7,352 nucleotides of DNA, from the NCBI GenBank assembly GCA_958346135.1, contig CATVQN010000048.1, positions 1-7,352 on the forward strand, read 5' to 3'. The notes beneath the pieces were generated by a model that was given only the letters and a program-made list of their open reading frames with translations, was not told the DNA's origin and made no database searches. This document shows positions 1 to 5,943 of the stretch, piece after piece (within the stretch, counting starts at the first letter, position 1; every line of letters starts with the position of its first letter). Source of the stretch: an uncultured Eubacteriales bacterium (GTDB lineage: Bacteria; Bacillota; Clostridia; Monoglobales; Monoglobaceae). Made by a program: the position numbers and the translations under genes.

Positions 1-8
1 AATAAGAT

Positions 9-14
9 AGGAGG
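9..14 (+). promoter_or_regulatory. Ribosome binding site that fixes the start of the GGGtGRT gene
   Basis: A perfect AGGAGG ends 8 nt before the ATG at 23. A TTG at 17 is in frame two codons earlier, but it lies only 2 nt from this site, too close to be used. The ATG at 23 is therefore the start. The promoter of this gene lies outside the window. Confidence 0.85.
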
Positions 15-22
15 TATTGAGA

Positions 23-1021
23 ATGGCTTTATTTGAGAGTTATGAGAGAAGAATCGATCAGATCAACGCAGAACTGGCAAAGCATGGTATTTCTTCTATC
101 GAAGAAGCAAAACAGATCTGTGATGACAAGGGTATCGACGTATACAAGATGGTAAAGGAAATTCAGCCCATCTGTTTTGAAAATGCTTGCTGGGCATATA
201 CGGTAGGCGCAGCGATTGCAATTAAGGACGGCGTTAAAGACGCTGCCGAGGCTGCGGAAAAAATCGGTCTGGGTCTTCAGTCCTTCTGTATTCCCGGTTC
301 CGTTGCAGATGACCGTAAGGTAGGTATCGGCCATGGTAACCTGGGTGCAAGACTGCTCCGGGAAGAAACCAAGTGTTTTGCCTTTCTGGCAGGCCATGAA
401 TCCTTTGCGGCAGCAGAAGGTGCAATCGGTCTGGCCAAGAGTGCCAACAAGGCCAGAAAAGAGGATCTTCGGGTTATCCTAAACGGCCTCGGCAAAGACG
501 CCGCACAGATTATCTCCAGAATCAACGGCTTTACTTATGTGCAGACACAGTTCGATTACTACACCGGTAAGGTGAACGTTGTGAAGGAAATCGCTTATTC
601 AAACGGTGAGCGGGCAAAGGTTCGTTGCTATGGTGCGGATGACGTTCGGGAGGGCGTGGCCATTATGCACTTAGAGGGCGTTGACGTATCAATTACCGGT
701 AACTCCACCAACCCCACTCGGTTCCAGCATCCGGTTGCAGGAACCTATAAGAAAGAATGCATTGAACAGGGTAAGAAATACTTCTCTGTTGCTTCCGGCG
801 GCGGTACCGGCAGAACCCTGCATCCGGATAACATGGCGGCAGGCCCGGCTTCTTACGGCATGACCGATACCATGGGACGTATGCATTCTGACGCACAGTT
901 TGCAGGTTCCTCCTCCGTTCCGGCACACGTTGAGATGATGGGACTTATCGGAATGGGTAATAACCCCATGGTTGGCGCTACTGTTGCGGTTGCGGTTGCT
1001 GTGGAAGAGGCTATGAAATAG
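23..1021 (+). CDS. GGGtGRT-family protein of unknown function
   Basis: A complete 332-residue protein with the hallmark glycine-rich motif GGGTGRTLHPDN at residues 259-270, which defines the GGGtGRT family (Pfam PF14057). The length agrees with my recollection of about 330 residues for the family. No signal peptide or transmembrane segment is visible, so it is probably cytosolic. A second glycine-rich stretch, GIGHGNLGARLL, lies at residues 101-112, and scattered cysteines (33, 51, 57, 89, 118, 202, 246) form no CxxC pair. The C-terminus ends in alternating VAVAVAV. The biochemical role is unknown; I recall relatives lying beside NifU-like iron-sulfur scaffold genes, but the upstream neighbour is outside the window. 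Codon choice leans to ATC for Ile and AAC for Asn, unlike the sporulation genes further on, which suggests strong expression. A terminator closes the gene 18 bp after the stop, making it the last gene of its unit. Family call is firm; function is open. Confidence 0.9.
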   Translation: MALFESYERRIDQINAELAKHGISSIEEAKQICDDKGIDVYKMVKEIQPICFENACWAYTVGAAIAIKDGVKDAAEAAEKIGLGLQSFCIPGSVADDRKVGIGHGNLGARLLREETKCFAFLAGHESFAAAEGAIGLAKSANKARKEDLRVILNGLGKDAAQIISRINGFTYVQTQFDYYTGKVNVVKEIAYSNGERAKVRCYGADDVREGVAIMHLEGVDVSITGNSTNPTRFQHPVAGTYKKECIEQGKKYFSVASGGGTGRTLHPDNMAAGPASYGMTDTMGRMHSDAQFAGSSSVPAHVEMMGLIGMGNNPMVGATVAVAVAVEEAMK

Positions 1022-1039
1022 CAGTAAATATTAAGTGTT

Positions 1040-1076
1040 AAGGGATTTGTGCAATAGCGTCACAAATCCCTTTTTT
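1040..1076 (+). terminator. Intrinsic terminator after the GGGtGRT gene
   Basis: A perfect 12-bp stem, AAGGGATTTGTG (1040-1051) with CACAAATCCCTT (1061-1072), encloses a 9-nt loop and runs into six T at 1071-1076. This is a textbook rho-independent terminator. It separates the upstream gene from the phosphoglucomutase. Confidence 0.95.
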
Positions 1077-1160
1077 GTGAGGTTACGGCGTTTTCATTAA
1101 CAGCAATGGAGAAATTTATATTTTTTAAAAAATCTCGGATAAAATAGGGACGATTTAAGG

Positions 1161-1189
1161 TTGTATTTGGACAAGTTTTATAGTATACT
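1161..1189 (+). promoter_or_regulatory. Putative sigma-A promoter of the phosphoglucomutase gene
   Basis: TTGTAT (1161-1166) and TATACT (1184-1189) are separated by an ideal 17 bp. An alternative pair, TTGGAC (1167-1172) and TATAAA (1189-1194), has a 16-bp spacer. An AT-rich block, including the 14-bp palindrome at 1120-1133, lies upstream. The preceding terminator makes a promoter in this gap necessary. The -10 element falls inside a 20-bp palindrome. Confidence 0.55.
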
Positions 1190-1195
1190 ATAAAA
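1176..1195. promoter_or_regulatory. Perfect 20-bp palindrome over the -10 region, candidate operator
   Basis: Each half reads TTTTATAGTA on its own strand, with the dyad centre between 1185 and 1186 and no mismatch over 20 bp. It covers the -10 hexamer of the putative promoter, where binding of a dimeric repressor would block transcription. The regulator is not identifiable. An AT-rich palindrome could also arise simply from overlapping -10-like sequences. Confidence 0.4.
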
Positions 1196-1229
1196 AAGAC
1201 AGTAATTCGTAACAGGAGGAGAAGAGAGC

Positions 1230-2951
1230 ATGGATTATAAGCAGGAATATCAAAGATGGCTGGATATGGCAGATGCTGAGACGGTAAAAGAATTGACTGG
1301 GATTGCCCAAGATGAGAACGAAATCAAAGACCGTTTTTATCGGACGCTGGAGTTTGGGACCGCAGGACTGCGGGGTGTTCTCGGCGCCGGCTCAAATCGA
1401 ATGAATCGGTATGTAGTCGGTCAGGCAACCCAGGGACTTGCCAATCAGCTGCTGGCAACCAATCCCGAAGGAGCTGCGCTTAGCGTGGCAATTGCCTATG
1501 ACAGCCGGCACCAGTCGGATGTTTTTGCAAAAGAGGCGGCGAACATTCTGGCGGCAAACGGCATTAGAGCCTATTTGTTTGAGGAACTCAAACCGGTGCC
1601 GGAGCTCTCTTTTGCGGTACGGTATAAACAAGCAACGGCAGGTATCGCAGTGACGGCAAGCCACAATCCAGCCAAATATAACGGTTATAAGGTCTATGGC
1701 GCAGACGGTGCGCAGCTAAACCCTGAGCTGGCGACCATTGTGCTTTCCGAGATGGAAAAAACGGATATGTTTACTGATGTGAAAAGGTGCGATTTTGACA
1801 AAGCAGTAGCCGACGGCATGATTGTTTGGATGGGTGACGATGTGGAGGAGGCTTATCTTGATAAGGTGCAGGAGCAGTGCATCAATCCGGAATTGGCAAG
1901 AGAAAAAGGAAGTACCCTGAAATTTGTGTATACGCCCTTCCACGGTGCAGGCAATAAACCGGTCCGTAAGATTTTAAACCGTGTGGGTTTTACCAACGTG
2001 ACAGTAGTAAAAGAGCAAGAACTACCGGATGGTGACTTCCCTACGGTAAAATCTCCGAATCCGGAGAATAAGGAGGGATTTGCGCTGGCTATCGGTTACG
2101 CCCGAGATTGCGGTGCAGATCTGATCGTGGGTACCGATCCGGACTCTGACCGGGTTGGAATTTTGGTGAAGGATGAAACGGGAGAGTATGTTTCTTTTAC
2201 CGGAAACCAGGTGGGCGCACTGCTGACAGAGTATATTCTGAGCAGCTTAAAAGAGCGGGGACAGCTCCCGTCAGACGGCTATGTGGTGAAAACCATTGTG
2301 ACAACCAATATCATCAAGGAGATATGCAAGGCTTACGGGGTTGGTATGAAGGAGGTGCTGACCGGATTTAAATTTATCGGTGAAAAAATCAAGGAGTCCG
2401 AGGAGACGGGAGTCGGCACATATCTTTTCGGCTTTGAAGAAAGCTATGGGTACTTAAAAGGAACCTATGCAAGGGACAAGGATGCTGTGGTTGCAGTCAT
2501 GCTGATTGCCGAGATGGCGTTGTACTACCAGGAAAAAGGCAGCTCGATTTTTGAACAGATGGATAAGATTTACCAAAAATACGGATATTATCGGGAACAG
2601 GTAGAGTCTGTTACCATGGAGGGAATTGAAGGCCTGGAAAAAATCCAGAATATTATGAAAGAAATTCGGAAAAATCCACCAGCTGTCATTGCCGGAAAGA
2701 AGGTGCTGGCGGTTCGGGATTATGCATCCTCCATTCGTACCGATAAAGTGACCGGTGAGGAGGAGAAAATTCTGTTGCCTGTCTCCAATGTGATTTATTT
2801 AGAGCTTGAGGACGATAATAACTTCATCATCCGTCCTTCGGGTACCGAGCCAAAGATTAAGCTATACTGTCTCTTAAAGGGCGATACTTTGCAGGAGGCG
2901 GAGCGGCTTGCAGCTTTGGTAAAAGAGGATATTAAAGCACTGATTGATTAG
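1230..2951 (+). CDS. pgcA: Phospho-sugar mutase (phosphoglucomutase/phosphomannomutase)
   Basis: A 573-residue cytosolic alpha-D-phosphohexomutase, which interconverts glucose 6-phosphate and glucose 1-phosphate (possibly also mannose phosphates), feeding UDP-glucose, glycogen and cell-envelope sugar synthesis. All four domain signatures are present: the catalytic phosphoserine loop TASHNP (142-147, Ser144), the Mg2+ loop GTDPDSDRVG (301-310, with Asp303, Asp305 and Asp307), the sugar-recognition loop GFEESYGYL (401-409), and the C-terminal phosphate-binding RPSGTEPKIK (535-544). The GFEESYG form and the length match the PgcA/PGM2-like branch rather than GlmM (about 450 residues) or short PMM/PGM enzymes. 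An AGGAGG at 1214-1219, 10 nt upstream, supports the ATG. The gene appears monocistronic, with its own promoter and a hairpin 11 bp after the stop. Sugar preference cannot be settled from sequence alone; the symbol follows B. subtilis. Confidence 0.93.
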   Translation: MDYKQEYQRWLDMADAETVKELTGIAQDENEIKDRFYRTLEFGTAGLRGVLGAGSNRMNRYVVGQATQGLANQLLATNPEGAALSVAIAYDSRHQSDVFAKEAANILAANGIRAYLFEELKPVPELSFAVRYKQATAGIAVTASHNPAKYNGYKVYGADGAQLNPELATIVLSEMEKTDMFTDVKRCDFDKAVADGMIVWMGDDVEEAYLDKVQEQCINPELAREKGSTLKFVYTPFHGAGNKPVRKILNRVGFTNVTVVKEQELPDGDFPTVKSPNPENKEGFALAIGYARDCGADLIVGTDPDSDRVGILVKDETGEYVSFTGNQVGALLTEYILSSLKERGQLPSDGYVVKTIVTTNIIKEICKAYGVGMKEVLTGFKFIGEKIKESEETGVGTYLFGFEESYGYLKGTYARDKDAVVAVMLIAEMALYYQEKGSSIFEQMDKIYQKYGYYREQVESVTMEGIEGLEKIQNIMKEIRKNPPAVIAGKKVLAVRDYASSIRTDKVTGEEEKILLPVSNVIYLELEDDNNFIIRPSGTEPKIKLYCLLKGDTLQEAERLAALVKEDIKALID

Positions 2952-2962
2952 ACGAATCGTAA

Positions 2963-2990
2963 AGAACGACCGATCTCTATCGGCCGTTCT
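2963..2990. terminator. Shared hairpin between the convergent mutase and ylbJ-like genes
   Basis: Arms at 2963-2974 and 2979-2990 pair over 12 positions with one A-C mismatch and a 4-nt loop (2975-2978). On the plus strand the stem is followed by the T-rich CTCTTTCTTTT, fitting termination of the mutase transcript. In the minus-strand transcript the mismatch becomes a G-U wobble, so the stem is more complete, but the U tract there is short. The minus-strand stop codon (2977-2979) lies across the loop and the first stem pair. Confidence 0.65.
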
Positions 2991-4086
2991 CTTTCTTTTC
3001 TCTGCGTCGCTCCAACCATTCCCACAGGAGAACCACACTCCATAATACGCCGATGGCAATGGCAGAAAACACAATTCCCACAAGAGCGCCGGCCAGCAGC
3101 ATTCGAGTCGTGGGGATAAAAATTGGCACAGAGGCATCTGCAAAAGCTGGAGCGGATACGGGAAAGAAATGCAGCAGCAGTACAGTTAGACCAAAGGCGA
3201 GAATTGCCTGGGTGCATTTTCCCAAGATGTAGGGCTTTAGCGACAGCCCGGCAGGAAGAATAATCCCGGCGGTTTGTAAAAGCACCGAAAGACCGGAGAG
3301 TGCGAGAAAAAAGGAGATGACAGGCAGCAGGAAATCTCCCAGAAGGGTGCCGGTGTTTAAGAGCTCCCGGATTCCGCCGGTAATTTCCAGAAGTCCGTAC
3401 AGAAAAGGGAGCATCGGCTGTTTTGGCAAAGCCGCAGTTACCACGGCAAAGAATATCACAAATCCACAGATCTTTAGGATGGAATCTACGGCATCTGCCA
3501 CGGCTGTGCCAATGGCATAGACAGCGGTTTTTCCGTCGGGAGCCACCGGCAGGGCGGCGGGTGCAGAGGAAGGCGCTGATTTTCCGTAATGGCGAAAGAA
3601 TATTCCGGTTAGAAAAGCGGCTGTGATATGGGCGATATAAAGGAGAACCCCCAGCCGTTGATGATGCAGCATTCCGATTCCGACAGCGCCAAGCACAAAT
3701 AAAGGCCCGGAATTGCTGCAAAAGGTCAAGAGACGTTCCGCTTCGGTTTTGGTACAGCTGCCGGAGGTATAAAGTCCGGCAGCACAGGAAGCACCGATGG
3801 GATAGCCGCTTACCACGCCCAGCACCGCTGCCAGCGCACCGCAGCCGGGAACCCCGAACAGAGGCCGCATCAGTCGTGATAGACGGCGGCTGAGCATATT
3901 GGCTAAACCCAGTGAGATAAAGAGATTGCTGCAAATAAAGAAGGGAAACAGGGATGGAATTACCACGTCCAGACACAGCGCTACTGCGGATTTGGCGGCG
4001 CCGACGCAGCTTACGGGACGGATGATCATTGCTGCGGCCAGGTAAAGCAGACATAGGGTGAGGGTTGTTTTCCAAAATCGCTCCAT
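2977..4086 (-). CDS. ylbJ: YlbJ-like sporulation integral membrane protein
   Basis: A 369-residue, very hydrophobic protein with about eight to ten membrane segments, roughly at residues 8-24, 36-60, 82-100, 126-163 (two), 202-220, 250-272, 291-308 and 330-355. The family features are PSLFPFF (44-50), RPLFGVPG (74-81), SGYPIGA (93-99) and EAERLLTFCSNSGPLFVLGAVGIG (split across 115-138). These match the nucleoside-recognition 'Gate'-type fold as found in YlbJ, a sigma-E-dependent mother-cell membrane protein needed for efficient sporulation in B. subtilis. It is somewhat shorter than B. subtilis YlbJ (about 400 residues). The substrate, if it is a transporter, is unknown. AGGAGG (4102-4097 on the minus strand), 10 nt upstream, fixes the ATG. 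The gene is divergent from yqfC-yqfD, also sporulation genes, which supports the call. A longer minus-strand frame over the same bases (to 4132) is a hydrophilic, Arg/Cys/Ser-rich shadow. It could be a paralogous Gate-domain protein rather than the strict orthologue. Confidence 0.82.
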   Translation of the reverse strand: MERFWKTTLTLCLLYLAAAMIIRPVSCVGAAKSAVALCLDVVIPSLFPFFICSNLFISLGLANMLSRRLSRLMRPLFGVPGCGALAAVLGVVSGYPIGASCAAGLYTSGSCTKTEAERLLTFCSNSGPLFVLGAVGIGMLHHQRLGVLLYIAHITAAFLTGIFFRHYGKSAPSSAPAALPVAPDGKTAVYAIGTAVADAVDSILKICGFVIFFAVVTAALPKQPMLPFLYGLLEITGGIRELLNTGTLLGDFLLPVISFFLALSGLSVLLQTAGIILPAGLSLKPYILGKCTQAILAFGLTVLLLHFFPVSAPAFADASVPIFIPTTRMLLAGALVGIVFSAIAIGVLWSVVLLWEWLERRREKKENGR

Positions 4087-4128
4087 AGGTTTTCGACCTC
4101 CTGAAAAAGAACTTCTCTTTCAATGTAT

Positions 4129-4157
4129 TCATGTTTTGTCCGATTTACGCATAAAAT
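4129..4157 (+). promoter_or_regulatory. Putative sigma-E promoter of yqfC-yqfD
   Basis: TCATGTT (4129-4135) and CATAAAAT (4150-4157) are 14 bp apart. The -10 matches the sigma-E consensus CATACAAT at 7 of 8 positions and the -35 is close to TCATATT. The yqfC and yqfD genes belong to the sigma-E regulon in B. subtilis, so the match is in the expected place. Predicted start near 4164. Confidence 0.6.
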
Positions 4158-4159
4158 GA
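4131..4159 (-). promoter_or_regulatory. Possible sigma-E-type promoter of the ylbJ-like gene
   Basis: Read on the minus strand, TCATTTT (4159-4153) stands 14 bp from CAAAACAT (4138-4131), compared with the sigma-E pattern KMATATT, 13-15 bp, CATACAAT. The -35 is good and the -10 matches only 5 of 8. A start near 4124 would give a leader of about 38 nt. An AATACATT slightly downstream resembles the -10 better but has no fitting -35. Confidence 0.35.
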
Positions 4160-4181
4160 TTGCAGATAACAATTTTATTGC

Positions 4182-4196
4182 AGGGAGGTTTTCCCT
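4182..4196 (+). promoter_or_regulatory. yqfC ribosome binding site within a small hairpin
   Basis: AGGGAGG (4182-4188) ends 8 nt before the ATG at 4197 and is the obvious Shine-Dalgarno. Its first five bases, AGGGA, are fully complementary to TCCCT at 4192-4196, immediately before the start codon, leaving a 5-nt loop. The pairing would partly cover the ribosome site. Confidence 0.6.
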
Positions 4197-4502
4197 ATGT
4201 CAAAACGCCGAGAACAAGAACCGCAGGAGGATAGGACCACCGTCCGGGAAAAACTTGCGGATTCCATTGATGTTTCAAAGGAGGTCCTGCTGGATACCAT
4301 TTTACTCTCTATGATTGGGGAGCGGGAGCTGACGGTGGAGAATTATAAAAGTATTATTGAATATACCGATACCTGTATCCGGATTAAGGCAAATCCTTAT
4401 CCTCTTAAAATTACGGGAACGGGATTGGAGATTCGAAATATCACTCGGGAGCTTCTCTATATCACGGGCAGGATTCACAGCTTTGCATTCTGCCGCAGCT
4501 AG
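4197..4502 (+). CDS. yqfC: Sporulation protein YqfC (YabP/YqfC family)
   Basis: A 101-residue protein; B. subtilis YqfC is about 93. The first 20 residues are charged and variable (KRREQEPQEDR). The conserved core runs from about 26 to 94: DVSKEVLLDTILLSMIGERELTVEN, then the IIEYTDTCIRIK strand region, the invariant-looking turn with LKITGTGLEI (70-79) and LLYITGRI (86-93). This is the beta-rich YabP/YqfC domain (PF07873), a small mother-cell spore-formation protein related to the spore-coat protein YabP. Its molecular role is unknown. It has no membrane segment. The yqfD gene follows after a 47-bp gap, the standard pairing, and a sigma-E-like promoter lies upstream. The call rests on both sequence and order. 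Confidence 0.92.
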   Translation: MSKRREQEPQEDRTTVREKLADSIDVSKEVLLDTILLSMIGERELTVENYKSIIEYTDTCIRIKANPYPLKITGTGLEIRNITRELLYITGRIHSFAFCRS

Positions 4503-4549
4503 TTCTATCTATACCATAGGGACTTAACGCCCAGAGGAAGGAGACGGGA

Positions 4550-5788
4550 ATGCGATTTATTGACCTGGTTCATAATCTGGATGGTTATGTGACCATCCAG
4601 GCGGAGGGCTTTTTCTTAGAACGGTTTTTAAATATTTGCAGTCATCGGGAGCTGGAAATCTGGAATGTGCGTCGCTGCGGAGGACAACGCTTGACGGCGG
4701 ATATGTCACGAAATTCTTTTATCCGCCTTCGCCCCATTTGCAGCCGTACCAAAACCTCTGTGAAAATTCAGCGGCGTCATGGTTTGCCCTTTTTTTTGCA
4801 TCGGTATCGAAAACGCCGTTTCGCTTTGATTGGGCTTTTTCTGACCATTGCATTGCTCTGGTACTGTTCCGGACATATCATGGGCATTACGGTATTTGGA
4901 AACCAGAGAATCCCCACAGACGAGGTATTAACCCATTTAGCAAGCGCTGGCGTATCTTTGGGGAAGCCGGCTCATAATTTGGATTCCTCGACTATCCGCA
5001 ACCGCCTGATGCGGGATTTGGATGACCTGGCTTGGGTAGGAATCAATATTAACGGATCCCGAGTCTATGTGGAGGTGGTGGAGCGGCTGGAGAAGGAGCC
5101 GGGTGTTGCTATGGATCAGCCCTGCAATCTGGTGGCACTCAAAGACGGCATTATTGATTCGGTAGAGGCACGAAACGGTCAGACTATGGTAAAGCCGGGA
5201 AGCGGCGTTTGTCAGGGGGATGTGTTGGTCAGCGGGATTATGGACAATGCTGCCCGTGGTTATCGCTATGTTCATGCCTATGGTCAGGTTTTTGCCAAAA
5301 CCCGTTATACTGCCAGCGGAGAATATCCGCTAAAATACGATGAAGCCTTGGCTACGGGCGCTGAGAAAAATCGCTACACGCTGCGATTTTTAAATGCCAA
5401 AATTCCGCTTTTCTTGGGAAAAGACGCACCCTATACCGATTACTGTATGGAGGAGACGCAGCGGGAATACCGTCTGCCGGTGGAGTCTGTTCCGTCTTTG
5501 TTTGTGACAAAACAGAGTTATCGAGAGCAGCAAATGATACATAAGACCAGGACGGCGGAGGAGGCACTGGATTTTGGAAAAAATGAACTTTGCGAGAAAT
5601 TAAAGACAAAAATTCCAGAGGGCGCATCGGTGATAGATCAGGAGTTTTCCTCCACCCTGACCGAGCGGGAGACGGTGGAGGTGACCGTGACGCTGATTTG
5701 TCGGGAAAACATTGCGACGGAGATGCCGCTGGATGTCACCGAGGAAATGTTGCAGGAAAACGGCGAGGCACAGGCTGAAAAGCAATAA
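4550..5788 (+). CDS. yqfD: Sporulation protein YqfD
   Basis: A 412-residue, single-pass membrane protein of the YqfD family (PF06898), slightly longer than B. subtilis YqfD (about 398). The cytoplasmic N-terminal part (1-90) carries YVTIQAEGFFLERFLN and ends in a basic stretch (HRYRKRR, 84-90). One membrane segment follows (about 91-113, FALIGLFLTIALLWY). Next comes a region resembling a POTRA fold, starting ITVFGNQRIPTDEVLTHLASAGV (113-135), and RVYVEVVER. The C-terminal half contains the KDGIIDSVEARNGQTMVKPG lobe and the REQQMIHKTRTAEEAL helix, and ends in a Glu/Gln-rich tail. It acts in the mother cell during sporulation under sigma-E; the POTRA-like reading is mine. AAGGAG (4538-4543), 6 nt from the ATG, sets the start. 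It is probably co-transcribed with yqfC, and phoH downstream has its own promoter. Confidence 0.92.
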   Translation: MRFIDLVHNLDGYVTIQAEGFFLERFLNICSHRELEIWNVRRCGGQRLTADMSRNSFIRLRPICSRTKTSVKIQRRHGLPFFLHRYRKRRFALIGLFLTIALLWYCSGHIMGITVFGNQRIPTDEVLTHLASAGVSLGKPAHNLDSSTIRNRLMRDLDDLAWVGININGSRVYVEVVERLEKEPGVAMDQPCNLVALKDGIIDSVEARNGQTMVKPGSGVCQGDVLVSGIMDNAARGYRYVHAYGQVFAKTRYTASGEYPLKYDEALATGAEKNRYTLRFLNAKIPLFLGKDAPYTDYCMEETQREYRLPVESVPSLFVTKQSYREQQMIHKTRTAEEALDFGKNELCEKLKTKIPEGASVIDQEFSSTLTERETVEVTVTLICRENIATEMPLDVTEEMLQENGEAQAEKQ

Positions 5789-5851
5789 AATGAAAAAAAT
5801 GCGGCAAACTAAGGCTATGGTGAAAATTAGCCTGTGACAGACGCCCATTTC

Positions 5852-5876
5852 ATGGAAAAACTGTAGTTTTTTTCAT
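5852..5876 (+). terminator. Possible weak terminator after yqfD
   Basis: AAAAAC (5856-5861) pairs with GTTTTT (5866-5871) around a TGTA loop. ATGG on the left can continue the pairing with TTCAT on the right past a bulged T. The right arm itself is a run of seven T. The stem is almost all A-T, so termination would be weak. Its right end touches the -35 of the phoH promoter. Confidence 0.3.
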
Positions 5877-5904
5877 TGACAAAAAGGCTTGGGTAGATTA
5901 TGAT
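5876..5904 (+). promoter_or_regulatory. Sigma-A promoter of phoH-ybeY
   Basis: TTGACA (5876-5881), a perfect -35, is followed by a 17-bp spacer and TATGAT (5899-5904), 5 of 6 to the -10 consensus. Transcription should begin near 5911, giving a leader of about 33 nt. It is the strongest promoter-like sequence in the window and lies in the expected gap. Confidence 0.85.
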
Positions 5905-5943
5905 AAAAGCAGCGGAAATCAAAAGAAAAATCGAGGTAGCTAC

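Noticed and set aside
17..22. TTG start adding two residues to the GGGtGRT protein
   Set aside because: It lies only 2 nt from the AGGAGG, while the ATG at 23 has ideal spacing.
1120..1133. 14-bp AT-only palindrome in the gap before the mutase gene
   Set aside because: It is a T6A6 run flanked by A and T, easily formed by chance in AT-rich DNA; at most it may be a bent or upstream-activating segment.
2948..4132. A long 394-residue minus-strand frame overlapping the ylbJ-like gene
   Set aside because: Its product is a low-complexity Arg/Cys/Ser-rich chain with no family features, while the overlapping 369-residue frame is a well-formed membrane protein with a proper ribosome site.
5812..5833. 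Inverted repeat AGGCTA/TAGCCT after yqfD
   Set aside because: The stem is only 6 bp with a 10-nt loop and no T run follows, so it is not supported as a terminator.
5790..5837. A 15-codon frame after yqfD (MKKMRQTKAMVKISL)
   Set aside because: It has no ribosome site and is too short to support.
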